Positions 35,193 to 44,741 are shown, counted from the first letter of the stretch. The stretch is 64,000 bases of DNA from Leucobacter sp. G161 (GCF_001482305.1 NZ_LOHP01000017.1:124001-188000); one strand, 5' to 3'. Translations and numbers: made by a program. The notes: generated by a model not told the origin, from the letters alone.

Positions 35193-36565
35193 TTACGCCT
35201 TGCGTGCGCCCTGTACCCAGGCCTCAACATCGTCCGCTGTGCGCGGGATGTTCGCCGAGAGGTTGACGCAGCCGTCCTCGGTGACGACGATGTCGTCCTC
35301 GATGCGGATACCGATGCCGCGGAACTCCGCGGGAACCGTAAGGTCATCCGGCTGGAAGTACAGGCCAGGCTCGATCGTGAAGACCATGCCGGGCTCCAAT
35401 ACGCCGTCGAGGTACATGTCTCGCCGTGCCTGTGCACAGTCGTGCACGTCGAGGCCGAGGTGGTGGCTCGTGCCGTGCACCATGTAGCGGCGGTGGTACG
35501 GGGTGCCGTCGGCCTCGGGGAGGAAGCCCCACTCGCGGGTGACGCGCTCAATCACTGCCATCGCTGCGTCGTGCACGTCGCCGAAGCGAATGCCCGGCTT
35601 CACGATCGCGCGAGCGGCGTCAGCTGCCTCGAGCACGGTCTCGTAGACCTTGCGCTGTGTCTCAGAGAACGTGCCCGAAATCGGGATCGTCCGCGTGATG
35701 TCGGCGGTGTACAGGCTGTCGAGCTCGACACCCGCGTCGAGGAGGAGCAGGTCGCCCTCCTGCACCGGGCCATCGTTGCGGATCCAGTGCAGCGTGCACG
35801 CGTGCGGGCCTGCGGCTGCGATCGTCTCGTAGCCAACCTCGTTGCCGTCGAGGCGTGCGCGGTGGTTGAAGACGCCCTCTACGACGCGCTCGCCGCGGGG
35901 GTGCGCGCTCGCGTCGCCGAGCGATGCGAGCACCTCGTTGAAGCCGCGCTGGGTCGCGTCAACCGCGTCCTGCATCTCGGCAAGCTCGTACGAGTCCTTC
36001 ACGAGGCGCAGTCGGATGCGGCCTGCGCGAGATCGGCGTCGTCGAGCGTGACGTCGCCGTCCGCCGACACGAACTCCGCGAGATCCTTCGTTGCGGTGCC
36101 GAGGAGCGCCGCAACCTGCTTGAGCGACGGGCGTGGCCCGATCCAGAACTCACCGATCTCCGGGTTCGCGAAGAACTCGTCGGAGTCGCGCCCCGCGCGC
36201 TCACGGAAGTACAGCGTTGTCTCGCCAGACGCCTCGATCACGAGGATCGCGCCGGGTTCAGACTCCGAGCCCCAGCCGGTGAGGTGCGCGAACGCGCTGT
36301 GTGGGCGGTACGGGTAGAACGTGTCGTTTGAGCGCTGCTTGAGGGCGCCAGCCGCGATCACCAGGCGCTTGCCGGCAAACTGCGCGGCGAGCGCTGCTCG
36401 GCGATCCGCCGCGAACTTGGCGACAGGCAGCTCAGCGGGAAGCTCATCGACCCGGTCAGCCCAGCTCGTTGAAATGTACTTCAGGAAAGTGTCCGATTGC
36501 GGAGTGGTGCTCCGGTTCGAGTTGTCGATCTCCGCTTCGTGGGTGGCATTCGCATGTTCCGTCAT
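35193..36565 (-). pseudogene. pepP: Aminopeptidase P gene interrupted by a frameshift
   Basis: An Xaa-Pro aminopeptidase reading is split in two. The first part (36565 to 35999, 188 aa) carries the N-terminal domain (ERAGRDSDEFF, IGPRPSL) and ends SDCAS before TGA. The second (36002 to 35193, 269 aa) begins KDSYELAEMQ and holds a complete pita-bread catalytic domain with metal ligands in LLDAGVELDSLYTADITRT, HGTSHHLGLDVHD, FTIEPGLY and IRIEDDIVV. Adding one base near 36005 would join them as ...ASD/E-LRLVKDSYELAEM, the expected family sequence. The ATG at 36565 has GGGAGG. Sequencing error, a true one-base deletion, or expression as two chains started by the overlapping GTGA are all possible. 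Confidence 0.85.
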
Positions 36566-36678
36566 TGCTCTATCCTCCCATTTCTCGCTGGGTGTTGGGG
36601 ACAAGCCCAGGGCCGAGGCGTACGGTGAGCACTCCGGGTGCGCGGCGCGCGCCCGGACCACCGAACAGGAGGCCAGAC

Positions 36679-37431
36679 ATGGCGAAGTATGACGTGCAAG
36701 ATCGATCCGCGATTGTCACGGGAGCCGGGTCAGGGATCGGCCGCGCGGTTGCGCTGCTGCTGGCACGCAACGGCGCCAGCGTCGTCGTGCAGGATCTCAA
36801 CGGCGACGCAGCCGCGGCGGTCGTGCGGGACATCATGGCAGCGGGCGGCACGGCTGCTGCGGTCGTCGGTGACGCAAGCGCGACCGAGGTTATCGCGGAG
36901 ACCATCCGGGAAGCGGCAGCGCTCGGACCGGTGCGGATCGCGGTGAACAATGCCGGCATCGGCGGCGCGGTTGGCCCGACCGCGAGCTACAGCGACGACG
37001 ACTGGCAGCGGGTCATTGACCTCAACCTCACCGCGGTCTTCCGCGGCGTGCGCGCCCAGTCCACGCAGATGCTCGGACACGGTGGCGGCGCCATCGTCAA
37101 TATCGCGTCGATTCTCGGCAGTGTGGGGAGTGCGGGCTCGCCAGCCTACGTCGCGAGTAAGCACGCGGTCGTCGGCCTCACGAAAACCGCGGCGCTGGAG
37201 ACCGCCGCGCACGGGGTACGCGTCAACGCCGTTGGTCCCGGCTACATCGACACTGCCCTGCTCGACAATGCGTCGCCCGCGACGCGCGACGCGCTCATCG
37301 CGAAGCACCCGATGGGACGGCTCGGCACGGCCGAGGAGGTGGCCGAACTCATCGTATTCCTGGTGAGCGACGCGGCGTCTTTCATTACCGGCAGCTACCA
37401 CCTCGTGGACGGCGGCTACACGGCACCCTGA
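36679..37431 (+). CDS. Short-chain dehydrogenase/reductase (classical SDR)
   Basis: A 250-aa SDR of the FabG/3-hydroxyacyl type. Cofactor motif TGAGSGIG (12-19), NNAG, catalytic Ser in NIASILG, and catalytic YVASK. The Asp in VVQDLNG after the second strand suggests NAD rather than NADP. GGAGG lies upstream of the ATG. It stands alone, divergent from the pepP gene. The substrate is unknown. Confidence 0.9.
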   Translation: MAKYDVQDRSAIVTGAGSGIGRAVALLLARNGASVVVQDLNGDAAAAVVRDIMAAGGTAAAVVGDASATEVIAETIREAAALGPVRIAVNNAGIGGAVGPTASYSDDDWQRVIDLNLTAVFRGVRAQSTQMLGHGGGAIVNIASILGSVGSAGSPAYVASKHAVVGLTKTAALETAAHGVRVNAVGPGYIDTALLDNASPATRDALIAKHPMGRLGTAEEVAELIVFLVSDAASFITGSYHLVDGGYTAP

Positions 37432-37450
37432 CGCGCCATAGACTGTGGGA

Positions 37451-38293
37451 ATGACAGGGCGCCCGGGCTACGACCTTCACACCCACTCCGTGCACTCGGA
37501 CGGTACGACGAGACCGAGCGATATCGCGGCTGAAGCGGCGGGGCTCGGGCTCGCGGGGTTTGCCCTCACCGACCACGACACCGTCGACGGATGGACGGAA
37601 GCACGCGACACCGCCCACAGCCACGGTATCGACTTCCTGCCCGGCATCGAGCTCACGACGAAGCACAATTGGAAGTCGCGCCACCTCCTCGGCTACGGGA
37701 TCGACCCCGGCGAGGGCGAGCTCATGGCCGCGCTCGACAAGGTGCTCGAATCGCGGTTCGGCCGAGCGCGCCACATGGTTGACCTCCTTGCCGTTGACTA
37801 CGCGATCACGTGGGACCTCGTTGTCGGTGCCTCCGAGACGCTCGCCGTTGGCAGGCCGCACATCGCCGATGCTCTCGTCGCAGGAGGCTACTTTGTGGAT
37901 CGTAGCGCGGCCTTCGCGGAGGTGCTGCACCCGCGCTCCCCGTACTACGTGCCCACGTTCGCGCTCGAAACCATCGACGCGATCACACTGGTCCGCCAAG
38001 CGGGGGGAGTGGCTGTGCTCGCCCACCCTGTCGCTGAGCGGCAGAGCACGCCGACCCCACCTGACGCGGTGCGCGACTTTGCGCATGCGGGCCTTGCGGG
38101 TATCGAACTCGAACACCCGGAGAACCGCGAGGACTGGCTGCCGCCGCTCCGCGCGGTCACCGAGGAACTCGGGCTGCTCGTCACCGGCTCGAGCGACTAC
38201 CACGGTGCAGGGAAACCGAACCGTCTGGGACATTTCACGACACCGGCGGCGACCGTCGAACTGCTCCGCGCGGGGGTGGCGACGCCGCGCTAA
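37451..38293 (+). CDS. PHP-domain phosphoesterase
   Basis: The 280-aa protein has metal ligands in DLHTHSVHSDG (near the start), LTDHDT, the Glu of GIELTT, the His of VLAHPV and SSDYHG. It resembles the YciV/TrpH (RNase AM) group, which acts as a 3'-5' exonuclease or nucleotide phosphatase. Start ATG 37451; GTG 37445 in the same frame is an alternative. A terminator hairpin follows. Confidence 0.9.
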   Translation: MTGRPGYDLHTHSVHSDGTTRPSDIAAEAAGLGLAGFALTDHDTVDGWTEARDTAHSHGIDFLPGIELTTKHNWKSRHLLGYGIDPGEGELMAALDKVLESRFGRARHMVDLLAVDYAITWDLVVGASETLAVGRPHIADALVAGGYFVDRSAAFAEVLHPRSPYYVPTFALETIDAITLVRQAGGVAVLAHPVAERQSTPTPPDAVRDFAHAGLAGIELEHPENREDWLPPLRAVTEELGLLVTGSSDYHGAGKPNRLGHFTTPAATVELLRAGVATPR

Positions 38294-38323
38294 GGCTGCC
38301 GTCGCTCTGCCGTGCGCGTATGA

Positions 38324-38381
38324 CTGAGGCCGGCCACCGTCACGGATCCAGAATGGAAACCGTGAGGATGACCGGCCTCAG
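38324..38381. terminator. Bidirectional terminator between the PHP and helicase genes
   Basis: Outer stem CTGAGGCCGG (38324-38333) / CCGGCCTCAG (38372-38381) with an inner CGTCACGG/CCGTGAGG pairing, between two convergent genes. Confidence 0.7.
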
Positions 38382-38440
38382 CTGTCTGCGGGAGATACGC
38401 TCAGGCGCACCTACATGAGGCACACAGGAGCGTGGCGCTG

Positions 38441-40012
38441 CTAGGCGGCAGGGGTGTCAGCTGCGGGAGCCTCGGCACCCGCATCACCCGTCGACGCGCC
38501 CTCAGCGCCGGCACCGCGACCACGTCCGCCGCGACGGCGGCGACGGCGGGGAGCTGCTTCGCCGTCAGGGCCGGTGGTTGGTGCTGGTGCGCCGGGCTCG
38601 CTGCCGCCGTCGGTGTCATGGCCGTGCTGCTCGTGGCTGTGCGACTCGTGGCGCCCCTGTCCCTGTGGGTTGGCGCTGCGGGTGCGGCGGCGCGTGCGGG
38701 GCGCCCCACTCTCTCCGCTGCCCTCGGTCTTCGCCTCGGGCCGTGAGCTCGAACGCCCTCCGGACGTGCGGGTTCGGCTGCGGTCGCCGCCGCGCTCGCC
38801 GCGAGGAGCGGCATCCTTCACCGGGGTGGCCTTCAGCCGGCCCTTGGTGCCCTCGGGGATGTTCAGGTCAGTGAACAGGTGCGGCGAGGACGAGTACGTC
38901 TCGACGGGCTCGGGGATGCCGAACTCGAGGGCCTTGTCGATCAGCGCCCACTTGTGCATGTCGTCCCAGTCGACGAACGTCACAGCGATACCGGTGCGGC
39001 CCGCACGGCCCGTGCGACCAACGCGGTGCAGGTATGCCTTCTCGTCGTCGGGCACGGTGTGGTTGATCACGTGCGTGACATCGTCGACGTCGATGCCTCG
39101 AGCAGCGACCTCGGTCGCGATGAGGACATCCTTCTTGCCAGTCTTGAACGAGGCCATCGCGCGCTCACGCTGATCCTGGTTCAGATCTCCGTGGACCGCA
39201 GCGACGTCGTAGCCGCGGTCGGTCAGCTCCTCCTGCAAACGGGCTGCGGCACGCTTGGTGCGCATGAAGATAACCGTCTTGCCACGTCCCTCGGCCTGCA
39301 GGATGCGGCCAATGACCTCATCCTTGTCGAGCGAGTGCGCGCGGTAGATGATGTGCTCGATGTTCGCCTGCGCCTGGCCCTCGTCGGGGTCGGTTGCGCG
39401 GATGTGGATCGGGTTCGTCATGAAGCGACGCGCGAGCGACACGATGATGCCAGGCATGGTCGCCGAGAAGAGCATCGTGTGGCGGCCCGCGGGGGTCTGC
39501 GAGAACAGCTTCTCGATGTCGGCAAGGAAACCGAGGTCGAGCATCTTGTCTGCCTCGTCGAGCACCATCTCACGGACGTTTCCGAGGTTGAGTACCCGCT
39601 GGCTTGCAAGGTCGAGCAGACGGCCCGGGGTGCCGACGACGATCTGCGCGCCGGCCTTGAGCTGTTCGATCTGGCCCTCGTAGGCCTTGCCGCCGTAGAT
39701 GGGCACGACGGTTGCCGCGCGGCCCTGTGCCGCGAGCTCGAGGTCTTCGTACACCTGCATGGCGAGCTCGCGCGTCGGCACGACGACGAGTGCCTGCACG
39801 CCGGGCTCAGGGTTCGCGCCGATGCGCTGCAAGAGCGGCAGACCGAAGCCAAAGGTCTTGCCGGTGCCGGTCTTAGCCTGGCCGATGATGTCCTGGCCGG
39901 TGAGAGCGAGGGGGATTGTCTGTTCCTGAATGGGGAACGCCTCGGTGATGCCCTTTTTAGCGAGCTGATCAACCATGTCTTGGTCGATGCCGAGTTCTGC
40001 AAATGTGGTCAC
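38441..40012 (-). CDS. DEAD-box RNA helicase, RhlE type
   Basis: A 523-aa helicase. Motifs in order: Q-motif FPIQEQTIP, AKTGTGKT, PTRELA, TPGRLLD, DEAD, SATMPG, VIFMRTK, HGDLNQ and HRVGRTGRAG. A long basic, low-complexity C-terminal tail (after about residue 390) is rich in Arg, Gly, Ser and His and should bind RNA. GTG start with AGGACC upstream. It is divergent from a ferritin-like gene, the same pair as Rv3211/Rv3210c in mycobacteria. Role: RNA remodelling and decay. Confidence 0.95.
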   Translation of the reverse strand: MTTFAELGIDQDMVDQLAKKGITEAFPIQEQTIPLALTGQDIIGQAKTGTGKTFGFGLPLLQRIGANPEPGVQALVVVPTRELAMQVYEDLELAAQGRAATVVPIYGGKAYEGQIEQLKAGAQIVVGTPGRLLDLASQRVLNLGNVREMVLDEADKMLDLGFLADIEKLFSQTPAGRHTMLFSATMPGIIVSLARRFMTNPIHIRATDPDEGQAQANIEHIIYRAHSLDKDEVIGRILQAEGRGKTVIFMRTKRAAARLQEELTDRGYDVAAVHGDLNQDQRERAMASFKTGKKDVLIATEVAARGIDVDDVTHVINHTVPDDEKAYLHRVGRTGRAGRTGIAVTFVDWDDMHKWALIDKALEFGIPEPVETYSSSPHLFTDLNIPEGTKGRLKATPVKDAAPRGERGGDRSRTRTSGGRSSSRPEAKTEGSGESGAPRTRRRTRSANPQGQGRHESHSHEQHGHDTDGGSEPGAPAPTTGPDGEAAPRRRRRRGGRGRGAGAEGASTGDAGAEAPAADTPAA

Positions 40013-40212
40013 GCCTGGTCCTGTTCTGTGTTCGATTGTGCATTGCTGCGCGTCGTACAGGGCGCAGCCTCCGTCGCTCCAACGGCGACGAAGAAAAATA
40101 CGTGTCCTCCCAGTCTATGGGGGCAAGGCGACAGTTGCGTGATTCGCGCTGTGTTTTCACTATGCGGCTGGGTATTCCCGTGTTGCCGGTTCGCGGCGGT
40201 AAGCTAAGCAAC

Positions 40213-40932
40213 GTGTTCGACTGGATCCGTAGGCTGCGCAAGAAACAAGCGCCGTCAAAAGCGTCGCTGTCCCATGCGAGCGATGCGGAAACCGAGCGCG
40301 TCGACCTCGCAGAGTTTGCCCCCGGCATTATGCCGTTTCTCGGGTTGACCGCGTACCTGCAGCTCGAACTGTACGAGGCTGCGACCCGCGGCGTCTCCGG
40401 TGCAGCCACGCTCGAAGCGAAGGAAACGCTGGCCCGAGTCGCTGGTGAAACGCTGTCGAAGCAGCAACGCCTGGCCGACGAGATCCGCCGCCGCGGAGCC
40501 GAGCCACACGAAGTCATGCGCCCCTTCACGAAAGTGATCAACGATTACGTTGAGCGCATCGACACCGAGGACTGGCATCAGCACGTCCTGTCGCTCTACC
40601 TTGTTGGCGGACTGTTCGATGATTTCTTTGCAAGCCTCGCTGGCGGTCTCAAAGACTCGTACCGCACCGAGGTGATTGCCGTGCTCACCGGCGGTGAGGG
40701 GCGCGCTGCGCTCAAGGGGCTGCTCGAGCAGGCGCTCGAAGACGATCCGAAGCTGTCGAGCTGGCTCGCCCTCTGGGGCCGCAGACTCGTGGGGGACACG
40801 CTGCTCGTTTCGCGTGCCGTGCTGCGGCTCAGCGAGAAGCGCGAGTTCGTCGAGAGCGAGGTCGAGCCAGTGTTCACTGAACTCATCGCAGACCACATTC
40901 GCCGCATGGACGGTCTCGGCCTCACCGCCTAG
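40213..40932 (+). CDS. Ferritin-like-fold protein (MiaE-like)
   Basis: A 239-aa mostly helical protein. Carboxylate/His residues spaced as in di-iron ferritin-like proteins are visible: LQLELYEAA, ETLARVAGETLSKQQ and EDWHQHVLSLYLVGGLFDDFF. The family is related to tRNA hydroxylase MiaE, but the actinobacterial members are unassigned. GTG 40213 is chosen, with TAAGCT/TAAGCA as a possible -10 immediately upstream (leaderless); an extension to 40003 is antisense to the helicase start region. Followed closely by rlmC. Confidence 0.78.
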   Translation: MFDWIRRLRKKQAPSKASLSHASDAETERVDLAEFAPGIMPFLGLTAYLQLELYEAATRGVSGAATLEAKETLARVAGETLSKQQRLADEIRRRGAEPHEVMRPFTKVINDYVERIDTEDWHQHVLSLYLVGGLFDDFFASLAGGLKDSYRTEVIAVLTGGEGRAALKGLLEQALEDDPKLSSWLALWGRRLVGDTLLVSRAVLRLSEKREFVESEVEPVFTELIADHIRRMDGLGLTA

Positions 40933-40946
40933 GGATGGTGACGCGA

Positions 40947-42116
40947 ATGGAGACTCTCCTTGCGCCGCCGGACTGCCGCTACTTTGCAGCGGGCCTGTGC
41001 CGGTCGTGCACGTTTATCGAAACGCCGATCGCGGCGCAGCAGGCTTCGAAGCAGCAGCGCTGCGCCGAGCTGCTCCCCGGTGTACCCGAGGCCGCCTGGC
41101 TGCCGCCCGTCCCCGGCGGTGTCGCGGGATTCCGAAACCGAGCGAAGCTTGCCGTCGGCGGCCGTGCCGGAGCCGTCACGCTCGGAATACTTGACCGCGG
41201 CGGCATGGGCGTCGACCTCACCGACTGCCTCATCCATGAGCCCGCGATCCAGTCCGTCATCCCCATCCTTGCCGCGTTCGCAAACGATCTGCAGATCGCG
41301 CCATACTCCGTGCCGAAGCGTGCGGGTGAGCTGAAATACATCCACGTCACCGTGAGCCCAGCCGGAGAACTCATGGTGCGCTTCGTCGTGCGCAGCGACC
41401 ACGGGCTCGCGCTGATCCGCCGACAAGTGGACACGCTGCGCGAGCTCCTGCCACAGGCCGCCGTGATCTCGGTGAACCTGCTGCCCGAGCACAAGGCAGT
41501 GCTTGAGGGTGAACGTGAGGAGCCACTCCTCGGCTCAGCGCTCGCGATGGAGCTCGGCGAGGGGCTGGAGCCGATCACCCTGTACTTGCGCCCGCAGAGC
41601 TTCTTCCAAACGAACACCACGGTCGCGCTCGCGCTGTACGAGCAGGCGGCGGCGTGGGTCGACAGCGTTGATCCCGCGTCTCTCTGGGACCTCTACTGTG
41701 GCGTCGGGGGCTTCGCGCTGTTCACCGCACGTTCTGCGACCGGAGCAGCCCGCGATGTCCTCGGGGTGGAACTCAGTGAGCAGGCGATCCGCTCGGCTGA
41801 GCGCAGCGCGAGCGAAGCCAGCATCCCGGCGCGGTTCCTCGCGGGTGACGCGACAGCGTTCGCGCTCGCCGCGGCCCCCGCAGAGCTCCCGGAGCTCGTG
41901 GTGGTGAACCCGCCGCGGCGCGGGATCGGCGAGACGCTTGCAGACTGGCTGGAGGCGTCTGGGATCCGCCACGTCATCTATTCGAGCTGCAACCCCGAGA
42001 GCCTCGCGCGTGACCTGGAACGGATGCCGTCGCTCAGCGTGCGGTCTGCGCGGCTGTTCGACATGTTCCCGCACACCGGCCACCTCGAGGTTGCGGTGTT
42101 GCTCGAACGTTCCTGA
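40947..42116 (+). CDS. rlmC: 23S rRNA (uracil-5-)-methyltransferase, RlmC type
   Basis: A 389-aa SAM-dependent RNA methyltransferase of the RlmC/RlmD/TrmA family. The N-terminal Fe-S cysteines are in CRYFAAGLCRSC. Catalytic region: RPQSFFQTNT, DLYCGVGGFALFT, NPPRRGIG and the nucleophilic Cys in SSCNPESLARDL. Without a TRAM domain it fits RlmC (U747) best. The start is uncertain: ATG 40947 fits the short family N-terminus, with ATG 40935 and GTG 40938 as alternatives. It probably shares a transcript with the ferritin-like gene, 14 bp upstream. Confidence 0.9.
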   Translation: METLLAPPDCRYFAAGLCRSCTFIETPIAAQQASKQQRCAELLPGVPEAAWLPPVPGGVAGFRNRAKLAVGGRAGAVTLGILDRGGMGVDLTDCLIHEPAIQSVIPILAAFANDLQIAPYSVPKRAGELKYIHVTVSPAGELMVRFVVRSDHGLALIRRQVDTLRELLPQAAVISVNLLPEHKAVLEGEREEPLLGSALAMELGEGLEPITLYLRPQSFFQTNTTVALALYEQAAAWVDSVDPASLWDLYCGVGGFALFTARSATGAARDVLGVELSEQAIRSAERSASEASIPARFLAGDATAFALAAAPAELPELVVVNPPRRGIGETLADWLEASGIRHVIYSSCNPESLARDLERMPSLSVRSARLFDMFPHTGHLEVAVLLERS

Positions 42117-42532
42117 GCGCGGGGTCCCTTGCGATCCTCGCTGCCCCGAATTATCTAGTCCGACTCTTACGAGGGCCGAACACGGTGCGGAATGGATAAC
42201 ACGGGGGCTCGTAGCTGAGGAGTGGGGTGGTGCTGCCGCGGGCGCTTCGCGCCCTTGCCGCTCATGCGGGTGGCCCCGGGGTGAGCGCATTCCGCAGCTC
42301 CCACCGGCGGAAACACGCTGTGGCCGAGGGGGCCTGCCGGTAGCTCCCGTTGTGGAGACACACGTCGCAGGCCTTGGTCGTTGTGGTTGGTGATGAGCTC
42401 ACGCAAGTACCCGGTTCCTTCAGAAGTACCCGTTTTCTACGCGCGGAAAAGGGGTACTCGTGCAGGAACCGGGTACTCCGGCGGAATCCGCTGGGATTAG
42501 ACGCGCTGGACCAGCACGGCGGGATCCGGAAG
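42117..42532. other. 416-bp non-coding gap between convergent genes, rich in inverted repeats
   Basis: No credible reading frame, tRNA or rRNA is seen. Because both flanking genes end here, no promoters are expected. The stretch contains GGGCGC-TTC-GCGCCC (42240-42254) and the large nested palindrome described separately. It may be a relic of a mobile element or encode a structured RNA. Confidence 0.5.
42406..42477. repeat. 72-bp nested palindrome with four AGTACCC half-units
   Basis: Outer perfect 14-bp arms AGTACCCGGTTCCT (42406-42419) and complement (42464-42477). Inside lies a second stem, AGTACCCGTTTTC against GAAAAGGGGTACT, with one mismatch. The inner stem is an altered copy of the outer one, so AGTACCC (either strand) occurs four times. 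It could fold into an extended hairpin in DNA or RNA. Confidence 0.75.
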
Positions 42533-43255
42533 CTACGCCGCCTTGAACTTCGGTGTTCCCCAGCTGCCGGGCGTCTCAAACGGCGCCCACTCGAGGTCGA
42601 CGGCGTCGGAGGAGACATCGGCGACACAGGTGAGGAGTGACAGCGTGGGGTAGCCGAGAGGACGGTTGTCGCGCACGATTGCGCGATCGTCGGTGGGGCC
42701 GAGTTCTGATGTGCGGCCGAGGAGTTCGAGCCACTGGCCCCGCCACTCCGAGTCCGGGAGGCCGCCGAGTGCACGGAACTCCGGAAGCCAGCGCGCGATA
42801 CGCTCGGAGCGCGGATCGTTCACATCGTGGTGCGCGAGCATATGAACGCCAGGGCTGAGCGTCTCACGGCGGAGCTCCTGGCCGTCCCAGGCGGACACCG
42901 TCGCGCGTGACCCCGCCACCTCAACGAGGGAGAAGGGTGCCGAGGTCGGGGGATCCGTGAGTTCCGCGCCAGCAACCGAGGCGAGCACGAGGCCGCCGCG
43001 CGAAGTGAAGCCGCCCGCGGGCTCGGCCATTTCGGCTGCCCGGTTGACGACGACCGACAGCCTGCCGGCCGCTGACTGGAAGGCGAGCCAGGCGCCGTTG
43101 GCGCGGCGATCGCGTACCCCGAGTGTTCCTGGGTGTGACTCGGGCCACCACTGACCGGGCGGATCCCAGGGGCGCGAGGGATCCTCGTCCCGCACCGCCA
43201 GCACGCGGGTCGGGGTGGACTCGTCAACGGGAACCTCGATCACGACCGTGCACAT
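42533..43255 (-). CDS. TANGO2/NRDE-family protein
   Basis: The 240-aa protein begins MCTVVIEV, with Cys2 as the possible N-terminal nucleophile of this Ntn-like family, and has the NRDE-type segment VRDEDPSRPWDPPGQWW. Eukaryotic TANGO2 relatives are linked to haem and lipid handling; the bacterial role is unknown. ATG 43255 is the only start that exposes Cys2; a longer frame to 43330 runs into the coaBC start. Divergent from coaBC. Confidence 0.85.
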   Translation of the reverse strand: MCTVVIEVPVDESTPTRVLAVRDEDPSRPWDPPGQWWPESHPGTLGVRDRRANGAWLAFQSAAGRLSVVVNRAAEMAEPAGGFTSRGGLVLASVAGAELTDPPTSAPFSLVEVAGSRATVSAWDGQELRRETLSPGVHMLAHHDVNDPRSERIARWLPEFRALGGLPDSEWRGQWLELLGRTSELGPTDDRAIVRDNRPLGYPTLSLLTCVADVSSDAVDLEWAPFETPGSWGTPKFKAA

Positions 43256-43319
43256 GGGTCGAGTGTATCGCCGCTGTGCCCTGCTGCCGAAAGTGGGGTT
43301 TCGGTGCGAAGATGGGGGT

Positions 43320-44741
43320 GTGAAGAACATTGTGCTCGGAGTGAGCGGCGGAATCGCCGCCTACAAAGCTGTCGCCCTCGCCCGTCTGCTTGTTGAGGCA
43401 GGCCACGAGGTACACATCGTGCCCACCGCCGACGCGCTGCGCTTCGTCGGGCAGCCGACGTGGGAAGCGATCAGCCGTCACCCGGTGACGACGTCGGTGC
43501 ACGACGACGTACCCGAAGTGCGGCACGTTGCCCTCGGGCAGCGCGCCGATCTCGTCGTCGTCGCCCCTGCAACAGCGAACACGCTTGCGCGCATGACAGC
43601 TGGCCTTGCCGACGATCTGCTTGGCACGACGCTGCTGTCTACGAAGGCGCCTGTGCTTGTGGCGCCTGCGATGCACACGGAGATGTGGCAGCACCCTGCG
43701 ACGCAGGACAACGTTGCGATCCTCCGTGCGCGTGGCGTCGCGTTCGTTGGGCCCGAAAGTGGCCGGTTGACCGGTGATGACAGCGGACCAGGCCGTATGA
43801 GCGAGCCCGACGACATCTTCGCGCGCGTGCAGACGATGCTTGAGGGGAGCCGCGCTGCGGGGTCTTCGGCAACTGATGCGGCTCCGGCCGTCGCCCACCC
43901 TGGTGAAGTGGCGCCGGGCGATAGCGCGAGTCAGGAGTGGGCTGCGCAGGTCACCGGACCAGCCCCCGCGGCTCCGCTAGCGGACACTGTTGTTCCGACC
44001 GGGGCGATTGACGTCGCCGCCCGCGCAGCCGGTGATCTCGCAGGAGTGCGGGTGCTTGTGACTGCTGGTGGCACTCGCGAGCCCATCGATCCTGTGCGCT
44101 ACCTCGGCAATCGTTCGAGTGGCCGCCAAGGAGTCGCCGTCGCCGCAGCGGCTGCCGACCGTGGCGCGGAGGTCGTGTTGCTCGCGGCCAACATCGATGG
44201 AGCCGTGCTTGCAGAGGTAGCTGGAGATCCCGCGATCCGGATCGTTCCGGTCGGCACAACAGCCGAACTCGACACGACCGCGCACGCAGCGGCTAAGGGC
44301 GCGCGCGTCGTCATCATGGCTGCGGCAGTAGCCGACTATCGAGTCGCCGACGTCGCCGACCAGAAGATGCGCAAGGAGGACTCCGCGGGGAACGCTCCGA
44401 CGCTGACGCTGATTGAGAACCCAGACATCCTGGTGAGCCTCGTGCGTGACCGAACCGACGGTCAGGTGATTGTCGGATTCGCGGCCGAGACCGTCAACAG
44501 TGAGGATGAACTGCTGGAGCGCGGCCGTCGAAAGCTCGCGCGGAAGGGCGTCGATCTGCTCGCGGTGAATGCAGTCGGGTGGTCTGAAGGGTTCGAAACC
44601 GAGCACAACGAGGTTCGCGTGCTCGACATGGACGGTGACATCGTCGCTGCCGTGGCAGGGTCTAAGCGTGAGGTTGCTGACGCGCTCCTCGACGCCGTGA
44701 CCGAAGAACTCGAACCTCCGGAGAGCGCGCTCGTCGAGTAA
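43320..44741 (+). CDS. coaBC: Bifunctional phosphopantothenoylcysteine decarboxylase / phosphopantothenate-cysteine ligase
   Basis: The 473-aa CoaBC of coenzyme A synthesis. The N-terminal flavoprotein (GVSGGIAAYKAVALARLL) has the active-site His in VRHVALG and APAMHTEMW in place of PxMNxxMW. An unusually long Ala/Pro-rich linker (about 185-240) separates it from the CoaB domain, which has VTAGGTREPIDPVRYLGNRSSG, AAAVADYR, the KMRK lysine and NPDIL. GTG start at 43320; a longer frame from 43215 is antisense to the TANGO2-like gene. A strong hairpin terminator follows. Confidence 0.94.
   Translation: MKNIVLGVSGGIAAYKAVALARLLVEAGHEVHIVPTADALRFVGQPTWEAISRHPVTTSVHDDVPEVRHVALGQRADLVVVAPATANTLARMTAGLADDLLGTTLLSTKAPVLVAPAMHTEMWQHPATQDNVAILRARGVAFVGPESGRLTGDDSGPGRMSEPDDIFARVQTMLEGSRAAGSSATDAAPAVAHPGEVAPGDSASQEWAAQVTGPAPAAPLADTVVPTGAIDVAARAAGDLAGVRVLVTAGGTREPIDPVRYLGNRSSGRQGVAVAAAAADRGAEVVLLAANIDGAVLAEVAGDPAIRIVPVGTTAELDTTAHAAAKGARVVIMAAAVADYRVADVADQKMRKEDSAGNAPTLTLIENPDILVSLVRDRTDGQVIVGFAAETVNSEDELLERGRRKLARKGVDLLAVNAVGWSEGFETEHNEVRVLDMDGDIVAAVAGSKREVADALLDAVTEELEPPESALVE

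Noticed and set aside
35999-36002. GTGA overlap read as two genuine separate genes
   Set aside because: Both parts are complementary pieces of one aminopeptidase P family protein and one base restores continuity, so a frameshift is more likely; the two-chain option is kept as a possibility.
42117-42532. tRNA or small RNA gene in the rlmC-TANGO2 gap
   Set aside because: No cloverleaf, TTCGA arm or CCA end could be found by eye.
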